Positions 32,619 through 40,137 of a stretch of 40,495 nt of DNA are shown here, piece after piece. The DNA is taken from positions 1 through 40,495 of the forward strand of contig NZ_CAMLHX010000036.1 in assembly GCF_946479965.1 (NCBI RefSeq). Reading direction: 5' to 3'. Below the pieces are notes generated by a model, which was not told where the DNA came from, ran no database searches, and saw only the letters and a list, made by a program, of their open reading frames with translations. Both the position numbers and the translations under genes were made by a program. This DNA is from an uncultured Mucilaginibacter sp. (lineage in GTDB: Bacteria > Bacteroidota > Bacteroidia > Sphingobacteriales > Sphingobacteriaceae). Numbering within the stretch: the stretch's first letter is position 1; each line of letters opens with the position of its first letter.

Positions 32619-33041
32619 ATGGCAAAAAATACAAACAAAACCACCGAAAATGAATTAAGCGTAGCTAATTTTTTAAATGGCGTTGCTGATGAGACCAAGC
32701 GCAACGACAGTTTTAAAATTGTTGACTTAATTGAAAAGCACACAGGCCTACCCGCAAAAATGTGGGGACCTGCCATTGTTGGCTTTGGCAGCTACCATTA
32801 TAAATACGAGAGCGGACGGGAAGGGGATGCTCCGTTATTTGGTTTTTCGCCAAGGGCGAATGCTATCGCGCTATATATTTCAACGGGCTTCTCCCAGCGC
32901 GAAGAACTGTTAGCTAAATTTGGTAAGCATACCACGGCTAAAGGCTGTGTTTATGTTAAGAAATTGGCTGATGTTGACACAGATGTATTGAAAGCGATGG
33001 TTGATGAGTCGATGAAATATATGAGGACGAAGAATGCTTAG
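32619..33041 (+). CDS. DUF1801 protein (YdhG-like)
   Basis: A 140-residue protein of the DUF1801/YdhG group, whose fold is known but whose function is not established. The string MWGPAIVGFGSYHYKYESGREG, followed by LFGFSPRANAIALYI and KGCVYVKKLADVD, is typical. The N-terminal part TTENELSVANFLNGVADETKR is a helix seen in this family. It is cytoplasmic with no signal. It sits 11 nt after the secreted hydrolase gene. No catalytic motif is evident. Confidence 0.85.
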   Translation: MAKNTNKTTENELSVANFLNGVADETKRNDSFKIVDLIEKHTGLPAKMWGPAIVGFGSYHYKYESGREGDAPLFGFSPRANAIALYISTGFSQREELLAKFGKHTTAKGCVYVKKLADVDTDVLKAMVDESMKYMRTKNA

Positions 33042-33099
33042 CAAGCAAGTTATTATAGTGTGTGTCGGATGTCATCCAACACTTTGTAATGGATAATTT

Positions 33100-33132
33100 A
33101 AATGCGATTTCTATTTCGCATTTGTAACTTTG
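33100..33132 (+). promoter_or_regulatory. Inverted repeat and -7 box before the GH25 gene
   Basis: AAATGCGA (33100-33107) and TCGCATTT (33116-33123) form an 8-bp inverted repeat just upstream of TAACTTTG (33125-33132), a perfect -7 box. The inverted repeat sits where a -33 element would be and may be an operator. The box ends 4 nt before the GTG start codon. Confidence 0.5.
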
Positions 33133-33136
33133 CCCT

Positions 33137-33994
33137 GTGCCAGCCAGAAAAACCCAACCCAAGCCACCCAGGAAAGTCCCGGCAAGGAAAAAGAAATCCA
33201 CCAAGAAAAATTACTCGTGGAAGTTGGCATTGGCCGGCCTGCTCCTCATCCTGCTTTCACCTTTTTATTACGGTTATATCCTGAAGTTTTTTAGCGCTAC
33301 CTGGCGCTGGATGACCGATATGGGCGAATCGTCTAACTACCGTACTTATGAAAGCTTTGGTATCCGCATCCCGGTTAATTATAAAATTCATGGGATTGAT
33401 GTGTCATATGCGCAGGGCAAGATCAATTGGCCAAAGGTTAAGGCTATGGAAGAGGACAGCGTGCGCATTAAATTTGCCTTTATAAAAGCAACCGAAGGTT
33501 TGCTAACGGTCGACCCTTATTTTAAGCGGAACTGGCGCGAGGCCGCCAAGGCGGGGATTGTTTGCGGCGCTTACCACTTCTTCCGCCCTAAAAAAGATGG
33601 CTTATGGCAGGCGCGGTTCTTTTTGCAGAACGTAAAGCTGGAAGCGGGCGACCTGCCTGCCGTAGTGGATATTGAGGTATTGGATGGCATGTCACCGGAT
33701 AAGATGCGTAAAGAACTGAACGCTTATATTAAAAAGGTGGAGAGCGTAACAGGCGTTAAACCGATCATCTACACAGGCATCAGTTTTTACAAGGATTACC
33801 TGGCGGGACATTTTGATGGTTACCCCTTATGGATTGCCCATTATTATCAAGGAGAGTTGAAACTGGCCAATAGTACCAACTGGTGGTTCTGGCAGCATTC
33901 GGATAAGGCAACCATTAATGGTATTGGCCATGTGGTGGATTTCAATGCCTTTAAAGGAGATAGTTTGGATTTACGGCGCCTATTGGTAAAATAA
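33137..33994 (+). CDS. Membrane-anchored GH25 muramidase (lysozyme)
   Basis: A 285-residue protein that should hydrolyse the N-acetylmuramyl-N-acetylglucosaminyl link of peptidoglycan. The N-terminus (1-25) is very rich in Lys, Arg and Pro, followed by a membrane helix at about 28-47 (WKLALAGLLLILLSPFYYGY), so the enzyme is anchored with its catalytic part in the periplasm. The GH25 barrel begins IHGIDVSYAQGKINW (Asp 88) and has FAFIKATEGLLTVD, GAYHFFRP, the catalytic pair in VVDIEVLD (Asp 178, Glu 180), and LWIAHYYQ, WWFWQHSD. No ATG is near; GTG 33137 follows a -7 box by 4 nt and is the likely start, possibly on a leaderless mRNA. A large palindrome starts directly after the stop. Confidence 0.92.
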   Translation: MPARKTQPKPPRKVPARKKKSTKKNYSWKLALAGLLLILLSPFYYGYILKFFSATWRWMTDMGESSNYRTYESFGIRIPVNYKIHGIDVSYAQGKINWPKVKAMEEDSVRIKFAFIKATEGLLTVDPYFKRNWREAAKAGIVCGAYHFFRPKKDGLWQARFFLQNVKLEAGDLPAVVDIEVLDGMSPDKMRKELNAYIKKVESVTGVKPIIYTGISFYKDYLAGHFDGYPLWIAHYYQGELKLANSTNWWFWQHSDKATINGIGHVVDFNAFKGDSLDLRRLLVK

Positions 33995-34037
33995 GTACAG
34001 CTTCGATCTCCGCAGCTTGCGAAGATCGAGGCTGTAC
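33995..34037. repeat. 43-nt near-perfect palindrome between convergent genes
   Basis: The arms GTACAGC/GCTGTAC, TCGATCT/AGATCGA and CGC/GCG are separated by single non-paired or wobble positions around loop AGCTT. The palindrome starts right after the GH25 stop and ends 7 nt before the NmrA-type stop. No T-run follows on either side, so it is more like a REP element that may also block read-through. Confidence 0.75.
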
Positions 34038-34044
34038 CGATAAA

Positions 34045-34929
34045 TTAGCTATTGTAAGCCGCGGCAAATTTAACCGCAAAGTCTTCCAATTTGGTTTTAC
34101 CAATCAATTCGGCATTATCCAAGTCAAAATCATCCCAGATCAAACCGCTTCTAATGGCTGCACCCATTTCTACATAGTTTTTGGCTATATCCTCCGGCAA
34201 GCCTGCCTCGGTCATGCCGCCAAAAGCCTGTTCATCGGTAAACTCAACCCATGGTAATTCTGGCTTGCCAATGGCTTTACCTAAAGTGGCGGCTACTTCG
34301 CCAAGTGTTGGGATAGCGCTTGCTACATATAAAACGCTCTGACCGGTAAATCCTTTTTCTATATTTTCGGCGGCTACCTCCGCAGTATCTTCCGGATCAA
34401 CCATAGCCAGCCGCTGGTTTGCGCCAAAGTTACTGCCGATAATGCCCGTATTTTTTATCATGTTAATGTCGGCGTAAAAATTATTGTAGAAATAAGCCGG
34501 GCGGAGTATAAGCAGATCAACGCCATCCAGTTTTTTCAGGATCTCCTCGGCGCGGTGTATGCCGGCAATTGGTCCTGTACCCTCGGGCAGGTGTGCGCCT
34601 AAGCTGCTTAGCATCACTACCTTTTTAACGCCTGCTGCTTTTACAGCATTAGCATAAATCTGACCCGTTGCTGCTATATCTGCTTTGATCTCCGGTGCGG
34701 CAAAATTAGTAGGGATCATCAGATACACTACGTCGGCGCCGGTGAAGGTTTCGGTTAAAAAGCCTTCATCGGTAATTGAACCTATTGCCGGTGTGGCGCC
34801 AATGCTTTTTATCTGATCTGATTTATTGCTATCGCTGCTGATAACGGTTACGTTATGGCCTTTTGCTGCCAATTGTGTTGAAAGGGGTCGGCTTATGTTG
34901 CCTAATGACCCTGTGATAATTATTTTCAT
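34045..34929 (-). CDS. NmrA-type NAD(P)-binding oxidoreductase (QorB-like)
   Basis: A 294-residue atypical short-chain dehydrogenase. The Rossmann motif IITGSLGNISRPL differs slightly from GxxGxxG, which is usual for NmrA-like proteins. It continues with GHNVTVISSDSNKSDQI (second strand), DVVYLMIPTNFA, VKKVVMLSSLGAHL and LLILRPAYFYNNF, and lacks a clear YxxxK pair. Members of this group reduce quinones or sense NADP(H). Its divergent partner is an HxlR regulator with a conserved Cys, and the two promoters overlap, a common layout for electrophile- or quinone-responsive pairs. The minus-strand promoter (TTG 34983-34981, 20-nt gap, TACTTTTG 34960-34953) gives a leader of about 17 nt. Confidence 0.85.
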   Translation of the reverse strand: MKIIITGSLGNISRPLSTQLAAKGHNVTVISSDSNKSDQIKSIGATPAIGSITDEGFLTETFTGADVVYLMIPTNFAAPEIKADIAATGQIYANAVKAAGVKKVVMLSSLGAHLPEGTGPIAGIHRAEEILKKLDGVDLLILRPAYFYNNFYADINMIKNTGIIGSNFGANQRLAMVDPEDTAEVAAENIEKGFTGQSVLYVASAIPTLGEVAATLGKAIGKPELPWVEFTDEQAFGGMTEAGLPEDIAKNYVEMGAAIRSGLIWDDFDLDNAELIGKTKLEDFAVKFAAAYNS

Positions 34930-34935
34930 GATGTA

Positions 34936-34991
34936 TTTGTTTTTGTTGCCAGCAAAAGTATATTTGTACTTACTTTTTTACAAGTACTTAC
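34936..34991. promoter_or_regulatory. Overlapping divergent promoters with repeated GTACTTAC sites
   Basis: The plus-strand promoter of hxlR is TTTG (34936-34939), a 19-nt gap, and TATATTTG (34959-34966). The minus-strand promoter of the oxidoreductase is TTG (34983-34981), a 20-nt gap, and TACTTTTG (34960-34953). The two -7 boxes overlap by two bases. GTACTTAC occurs at 34966-34973 and 34984-34991, and AAGTAC (34982-34987) is the inverse of the first site, so this is the probable HxlR operator covering both start sites. Confidence 0.75.
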
Positions 34992-35006
34992 CCTAAAGTA
35001 TGTATC

Positions 35007-35384
35007 ATGACAGCTATAAAGGAATCATCAACCATCAATATTAATAAACGAGCTAACAGGGCCAATTGCCCGGTAAGCTATGTGATAAGCAAATTGGGCG
35101 GCAACTGGAAACCACTCATTTTGTTCGAGTTAATGCATGGACCGAGAAGATATAGTGAGCTTAAAAGAGCAATACCCAACGTAACCGAAAAAATGCTTAT
35201 TCAGCACCTGAAAGAATTACAGGAAGATGGCTTGATCAATCGCCAATCCGAGAACGTAGTGCCGCCGGTAGTAACCTACAGCTTAACTAAGGACGGGGAA
35301 GAACTGGGCCCGATGATGGATGAAATGGTGAGGTGGGCAGATGGAAGGTTTAAAGGTGAGTCGGCCAATTTTTTAAGTAAATAA
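35007..35384 (+). CDS. HxlR-family transcriptional regulator
   Basis: A 125-residue winged helix-turn-helix regulator. The HxlR signature is clear: Cys 21 in RANCPVSYVISKLGGNWKP, then LILFELMHGPRRYSELKRAI, VTEKMLIQHLKELQEDGLI and the wing VVPPVVTYSLTKDGEEL. The conserved N-terminal Cys is the thiol switch in several members (for example YodB), so a redox or quinone response is likely. It is divergent from the NmrA-type oxidoreductase and probably represses both genes through the GTACTTAC sites that overlap the start points. Confidence 0.92.
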   Translation: MTAIKESSTININKRANRANCPVSYVISKLGGNWKPLILFELMHGPRRYSELKRAIPNVTEKMLIQHLKELQEDGLINRQSENVVPPVVTYSLTKDGEELGPMMDEMVRWADGRFKGESANFLSK

Positions 35385-35420
35385 GCCGCTCTGCCGAACT
35401 ATTACAAAGGCGGAAGGGCG

Positions 35421-37142
35421 TTATTTCAACTCTTTTAAGTACTGATATACACCGTTCTGTTTTGTTATCACCAAATTTTTCCAAAAAGCATCGTCGTCTA
35501 ACGTGAGATATGAGTAATCCCATTTGGTGGTAGAGTTTAAAACCTCAACTAAATTTACGTATTTGGTGCCTTTAGTTAAGGGTTTGGGCTGTAAGTAGGT
35601 CCATTCGTAAATAGATTTGGCCTGCGGCATAACTATAAAATAACGAAGGGATAGCTCACCCTTTGGGTTAGTAATCATAAGTGGTATTAAAACTACAGAA
35701 TGATTGGCTGGGTAGATCATAGCAATCTCATCTGATTTGCTTTCATAGTCGCCGATGCCATTTTGTTTATTTTTCTTCTGCTCAATTAAAAAGGGCTCAA
35801 GTAATGCGCTGAATAGCTGGGTTTTAAATTGTTGTTCACTAGCTTCCTTTTCCTTTTTTAATTGGTCGGCCACCAGGTTGTACAAACCTATGTAATCTCG
35901 GTTTTCACGTTCATCTGATTCCCATATATCTTTACGCTTTTCCCAATTAGGGTCCTTACGCAGGTCTTTTACTTTTTTAAATAACCGACCTTCCCAAAAA
36001 GTCTCATCGGGTTCTGTCGAGTCTTCCTTAAAAAAATCCCATCCTTGTAAATTATTCAGATATTCCAGTTTTCTTTCCTTATCATTTCCTGCGTTGAAAT
36101 ATGTGGTCTGGTCCTTTTCGTAGTACCATTTGTCGTTGTATTTTACCCCTTTTACAATATATCCATAATTTTGGGGCATGTCATCCAAATACCCAGGGTC
36201 ATTAATTTTCTTGTCGGTAATAACCTTTATGTTCCCGGTGGTTTTATTATCTGAAAATGATTTAAGTGAATTCTTTCCCGACTTTCCGCTAAAAAAAGCC
36301 GCGAATTTTGAATGCGAAGGATCGCTCAGGCAATAATAAAGTTCGTCCAAATTTATAGTGCTGTCTTTACTATTTACGGCCTCTTTAACAACTGATGCAT
36401 CATAAGCTTTTAGATATAGGCCCTTACTTATATAATCCAGTCTTTTTATGGCCAGTTCTCTTTCCTTTTTTATTGTCGGACTATTTTCAGCTATCAAAGT
36501 AATAACATCTTTCAAGAAGCCGGATGTTGAATTATTTATGGCGCATCCAATTGTGCCGGCTTCGCAGGCAAACTCAAATCCTGGATTATTTGAATTACCA
36601 TTGTAGGATTTGTTGATAAGCAAAGTCCCGGAAGACGCATCGAAAAGCTGCGCCTTTATCGTCATATACGGTCCATTTTTTTCTCTTAATTCAACTTCAG
36701 AGAAGTTGATGACATAGTTAATATGATTTTCTGTCGCTATTGACGATAGTGAACTTTTATCACCAGTAGATTTTATGTCTTTTATTAAGATTAATAAATT
36801 GGTAAATCGCTCATAAAAGCGATAAGTAAGATAATCCTGCGACTGGAGCGTTATCATTTTTGAAAAGTCGCCGCCGGCAACTACAAAGTCCACGGTGCTT
36901 TTACGTATCTGCTGTATATTTTCAGGCTCATTTTTAATACTAGCTAATATATCTCTATATCCTTCCTTTGTTTTGGAAGCCATGTCACTTAGTTCTGCAT
37001 TTTTCTGTTCAACCTGTTTGCTAAAGGCTGGATCAAAAGAGGTTTTATTAGGTGTAATTAATAAAATTTGAGGTTCATATTTTTGCGCTTCGGATAAAAA
37101 GCAATTTATCAACAGCGCACAAATAAGGGATAAGCGTCTCAT
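35421..37142 (-). CDS. Large secreted protein of unknown function
   Basis: A 573-residue protein I do not recognise. The likely start is ATG 37142, giving the signal peptide MRRLSLICALLINCFLSEA; an upstream in-frame TTG at 37157 lies in a promoter-like inverted repeat. The N-terminal half (to about 215) has FVVAGGDFSKMITLQSQDY and an alternating strand pattern followed by MTIKAQLFDASSGTLL, reminiscent of CsgG/LpoB-like periplasmic domains, but this is only a resemblance. Two Cys lie in FACEAGTIGCAINNS. The middle part is rich in Lys, Asp and Trp (YNDKWYYEKDQTTYF, FWEGRLFKKVKDLRKDP, WEKRKDIWESDERENRDY). The C-terminal part holds SVVLIPLMITNPKGELSLRYF. The lower GC content suggests less conserved or acquired DNA. 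Confidence 0.75.
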   Translation of the reverse strand: MRRLSLICALLINCFLSEAQKYEPQILLITPNKTSFDPAFSKQVEQKNAELSDMASKTKEGYRDILASIKNEPENIQQIRKSTVDFVVAGGDFSKMITLQSQDYLTYRFYERFTNLLILIKDIKSTGDKSSLSSIATENHINYVINFSEVELREKNGPYMTIKAQLFDASSGTLLINKSYNGNSNNPGFEFACEAGTIGCAINNSTSGFLKDVITLIAENSPTIKKERELAIKRLDYISKGLYLKAYDASVVKEAVNSKDSTINLDELYYCLSDPSHSKFAAFFSGKSGKNSLKSFSDNKTTGNIKVITDKKINDPGYLDDMPQNYGYIVKGVKYNDKWYYEKDQTTYFNAGNDKERKLEYLNNLQGWDFFKEDSTEPDETFWEGRLFKKVKDLRKDPNWEKRKDIWESDERENRDYIGLYNLVADQLKKEKEASEQQFKTQLFSALLEPFLIEQKKNKQNGIGDYESKSDEIAMIYPANHSVVLIPLMITNPKGELSLRYFIVMPQAKSIYEWTYLQPKPLTKGTKYVNLVEVLNSTTKWDYSYLTLDDDAFWKNLVITKQNGVYQYLKELK

Positions 37143-37147
37143 AGGGT

Positions 37148-37182
37148 TAAAGTACAAATATTGTTAATTTATTTGTACTTTA
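37148..37182. promoter_or_regulatory. Perfect 12-bp inverted repeat in the divergent region
   Basis: TAAAGTACAAAT (37148-37159) and ATTTGTACTTTA (37171-37182) are separated by 11 nt. The repeat lies between the divergent secreted-protein gene and the bestrophin gene and spans a near -7 box (AATATTTG, minus, 37162-37155). It is a candidate operator; the TTTGTACTT word resembles the HxlR sites at 34964-34991. Confidence 0.55.
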
Positions 37183-37234
37183 TTCCTTAAATAAATGCTT
37201 GCTGTGTAGGTCAGTTTTCCGACCTTTACAATCT

Positions 37235-38098
37235 ATGATAGACTACAATCCTAAAAACTGGTTCACTTTTATTTTTCGCATACACAAAGCCGATACCTTT
37301 CGCAAGTTGTTGCCACTTATGCTGGCAATTGCCGCCTATTCGGCCGTAATTGTTTATCTGGAAACCACTGTATTTCACCTTCCGGAAACCAGTCATGTAA
37401 AAAATGTGAGCCTGGTACATACCATACTTAGTTTTGTTATCTCTATGCTCCTGGTTTTCCGTACCAATACTGCCTACGACCGATGGTGGGAAGCAAGGCG
37501 GGTGTTGGGCGCTTTAACTAATACCTGCCGTAATATGGCCATCAAGCTTAAAGCTATACGTATTAGCGCTGATGATGTTAATTTTTTTTCTGCAGCGATA
37601 CCTATGTATGCGGATGCCTTGCGCCGGCATTTGCGCGACGAGCGTTGGCATGCCGAAAGTGTACCAGGCATAATTGTAGATGCCGAACAGCATGTGCCCA
37701 ACCAGGTAGCAGCCTTGTTAACTGAGCGCATGTACGGTCTGCACAGGCAGGAAGTAATTAACAGGGAAGAACTATTGTTGATTGGTACCGACCTTGCGGC
37801 CCTTACAGATATTTGCGGCGCTTGCGAACGTATAAAAACTACGCCTATACCTTTCTCCTACAGCGTTTTTATTAAAAAATTTATTTTCTTTTTTGTGATG
37901 ACACTGCCATTCGGCTGGTCCTTTAGCTTAGGATACCTGGTAGTTCCTTTGATGGCATTAGTGTTATTTGTACTTGCAAGCCTGGAGCTTATTGCCGAAG
38001 AAATTGAGAACCCGTTTGGAACCGATGCTAATGATTTACCGGTTGACCGCATTTGTGCCAACATACACAAACACGTAAAAGAGCTGCTAGAAAAATAA
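37235..38098 (+). CDS. Bestrophin-family anion channel
   Basis: A 287-residue membrane protein of the bestrophin/UPF0187 family, which in bacteria forms pentameric ion channels. Seen: the N-terminal WFTFIFRIHKADTFRKLLP, two helices (MLAIAAYSAVIVYLE and SFVISMLLVFR), the family hallmark RTNTAYDRWWEAR, TPIPFSYSVFIKKFIF and GYLVVPLMALVLFVLASLEL, and the closing EEIENPFGTDANDLPVD. The start is taken as ATG 37235 (MIDYNPKNW), which fits the family N-terminus; an upstream TTG at 37199 adds 12 unlikely residues. It is divergent from the secreted protein and convergent with the SDR gene. Ion preference is not readable here. Confidence 0.92.
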   Translation: MIDYNPKNWFTFIFRIHKADTFRKLLPLMLAIAAYSAVIVYLETTVFHLPETSHVKNVSLVHTILSFVISMLLVFRTNTAYDRWWEARRVLGALTNTCRNMAIKLKAIRISADDVNFFSAAIPMYADALRRHLRDERWHAESVPGIIVDAEQHVPNQVAALLTERMYGLHRQEVINREELLLIGTDLAALTDICGACERIKTTPIPFSYSVFIKKFIFFFVMTLPFGWSFSLGYLVVPLMALVLFVLASLELIAEEIENPFGTDANDLPVDRICANIHKHVKELLEK

Positions 38099-38122
38099 CT
38101 TAATAGCAAATTCCTGCATTAA

Positions 38123-39058
38123 CTAAGCGCAATTATACAAGGTTTCTTTTGCAGGGATAAACGAAATTTTCAGATCTGTTTTGGCTAAAGTATTATCGTA
38201 AGTTATCATAGCTTCGGACACCGGCTCCTGTTGATTAAGCATCAATGAAATATCCGATACCTTATAGCTTTCCGAAGAAAGCAGATAGTTTTTACTATGC
38301 AAACCTTTTACGGTTGCAGCGTTAAATATACTTTCCGCCACATCCCTCACATCAACCATTGCAAACGGCACATCCGCTGTAAACAAAAACTCAACAAAGG
38401 GATTAGGCTTTATTTTGTTTTTGAACAGAAACTGCAAACCCATTGAAGTAGAGTCTTCCCTTGAAGATAGTGCGTTACCAATAACAAACACCGGCGAAAC
38501 GGTTACAATTTCAAAAGGCAATTCGTAGTTGTCATTTATAAATTTTCTTACCGCCTGATCTGCCAAAAACTTGGCCTGGGCGTAAGGGTGATCTGCATCT
38601 CCGTAATAAGGCTCATCTTTTTCAGAAAATAAATGATCAGCGTTATAAATGGCCGGGTTTAAAGGGAATGAAGTGTTCCATGCCGCAACCGACGCTATAA
38701 ACACCACCTTTTCTACTCCCGCAATAGTTTTTACTACTTCCAGAAAGTTTTCGGTCCCTTTAACTGTCGGGTCAAATAACTGCGTTTTCGGGTCCTGCAC
38801 ATCTAAAATAAAGGGTGTGCCGCCGTGTACAATTATGCTGCAGTCGGTCGCGAAATCCTTTATACTTTCGGCATTCATCAGATCCAACGCGCAAATCTCC
38901 AAATTCGCGGCGTTATCTAAAGCTTGTAAATGGGCGTATTTGCTCTCATTGCTAATGTCGGTTGATGACACTTTTACCTTATAACCATTCTGTAAAAATA
39001 GTTTCGTTACGTAACTGCCGATAAAACCGGAGCCGCCCATTATGCCTGCTGTTTTCAT
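38123..39058 (-). CDS. Extended short-chain dehydrogenase / NAD-dependent epimerase-like
   Basis: A 311-residue extended SDR, resembling dihydroflavonol-reductase-like enzymes. The Rossmann motif GIMGGSGFIGSYV (GxxGxxG) is at 5-17, followed by KVKVSSTD for the cofactor, IIVHGGTPFIL, FIASVAAW with the catalytic Ser, YAQAK as the YxxxK pair, and VSPVFVIGNALSS. The substrate is unknown. It is a single gene, convergent with bestrophin (24 nt between stops) and divergent from the D-2-hydroxyacid dehydrogenase. I see no matching -7 box on its side of the 138-nt divergent region. Confidence 0.88.
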   Translation of the reverse strand: MKTAGIMGGSGFIGSYVTKLFLQNGYKVKVSSTDISNESKYAHLQALDNAANLEICALDLMNAESIKDFATDCSIIVHGGTPFILDVQDPKTQLFDPTVKGTENFLEVVKTIAGVEKVVFIASVAAWNTSFPLNPAIYNADHLFSEKDEPYYGDADHPYAQAKFLADQAVRKFINDNYELPFEIVTVSPVFVIGNALSSREDSTSMGLQFLFKNKIKPNPFVEFLFTADVPFAMVDVRDVAESIFNAATVKGLHSKNYLLSSESYKVSDISLMLNQQEPVSEAMITYDNTLAKTDLKISFIPAKETLYNCA

Positions 39059-39142
39059 TTTTTAAGGTTTGATTGAATGTAGGTTATTGCCGTGAGGTAA
39101 GTTAAAAATAAATTCGGTTTGTTTGAATATTTAACTAATTTA

Positions 39143-39175
39143 TTTGCCCGCACCATAATCTAATAGTTATATTTC
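39143..39175 (+). promoter_or_regulatory. Promoter of the D-2-hydroxyacid dehydrogenase gene
   Basis: TTTG (39143-39146), a 21-nt gap and TATATTTC (39168-39175, one mismatch to TAnnTTTG) predict a start near 39181 and a leader of about 15 nt. Confidence 0.5.
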
Positions 39176-39196
39176 GCCGTCAATAATCGCGTGTAT

Positions 39197-40126
39197 ATGA
39201 GCAAAACTTATAAAATATTTTGTGCGGAGAAGCTTCCGTTTTTGGATGAGGTGAAACGTCTTTTTGAAGATGTTCAAATTGATTATTGGCCCGAGCCAAC
39301 TACCATTACAGATGATGCCTACATGCAAGCTTTTGATAATTATGAAGGCGTAATTACCACCCATACTGTTAAAATTGATAGTCGATTGTTTAGTGATAAT
39401 TCTAAGGTTAGGGCACTTTCAAGCTATGGTACCGGGCAAGATTATATGGATAAACCATTTTTAGCATCAAAAGGCATTAAAATTATAGGTATAAATGTTG
39501 AGCACGTTTACTCAACAGCCGAGCTGGCTTTGGGCCTTGGTTTAAACTGTATACGCAACATTAGCACTTCTAACAACTATGTAAAAAGGGGCGAGTGGGA
39601 TAACACTGCCCTAACACTTTATATGGGCGACAATCTGTATAACAAAACCTGGGGCATTATAGGCATGGGCAAAATTGGAGTTACACTGGCTAATATGCTT
39701 AAGGCGTTTAATTGTAAGGTGATCTACACCGCCAACAGCGATCATCATAACGAATGGGAATATTGCTCCAAGGAAGAATTGCTGAAACGTAGCGATATTG
39801 TATCACTGCATATACCATTAAAGGAAGATACTGTAAACTATATTGATGAACCGGAGTTAAAGCTGATGAAGAAAACAGCCATACTGGTTAATGTAGCCCG
39901 CGGCAAAGTGGTTAATAATGCTAAATTATATGAATATTTAAAAAATGGTTCTATAGCGTCGGCAGCACTTGATGTAACCGACCCTGAGCCGCTAAGCGAT
40001 ACTACTATTACCAATATTCCCAACTTGATAATTACACCGCATATTGGCACGGCAGCAGCATATACCCGCAAGCAAATGACAGAGGCGACTATCAGGAATT
40101 TGATAAAGTTGCTGGGTGAGGGGTAA
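39197..40126 (+). CDS. D-2-hydroxyacid dehydrogenase family protein
   Basis: A 309-residue NAD(P)-dependent D-isomer-specific 2-hydroxyacid dehydrogenase. Seen: the substrate-domain loop LSSYGTGQDYMD, the Rossmann motif WGIIGMGKIG (152-161), the catalytic Arg 235 in VNVARGKVV, Glu 264 in DVTDPEPL and His 282 in TPHIGTAA, so the active site is complete. The residues after the second Rossmann strand (KVIYTANSDH) contain neither the usual Asp nor a clear Arg, leaving cofactor choice open. ATG 39197 is preferred to a GTG two codons upstream. The substrate is unknown; the protein ends 11 nt before the convergent partial gene. Confidence 0.9.
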   Translation: MSKTYKIFCAEKLPFLDEVKRLFEDVQIDYWPEPTTITDDAYMQAFDNYEGVITTHTVKIDSRLFSDNSKVRALSSYGTGQDYMDKPFLASKGIKIIGINVEHVYSTAELALGLGLNCIRNISTSNNYVKRGEWDNTALTLYMGDNLYNKTWGIIGMGKIGVTLANMLKAFNCKVIYTANSDHHNEWEYCSKEELLKRSDIVSLHIPLKEDTVNYIDEPELKLMKKTAILVNVARGKVVNNAKLYEYLKNGSIASAALDVTDPEPLSDTTITNIPNLIITPHIGTAAAYTRKQMTEATIRNLIKLLGEG

Positions 40127-40137
40127 TATTAAACGCG

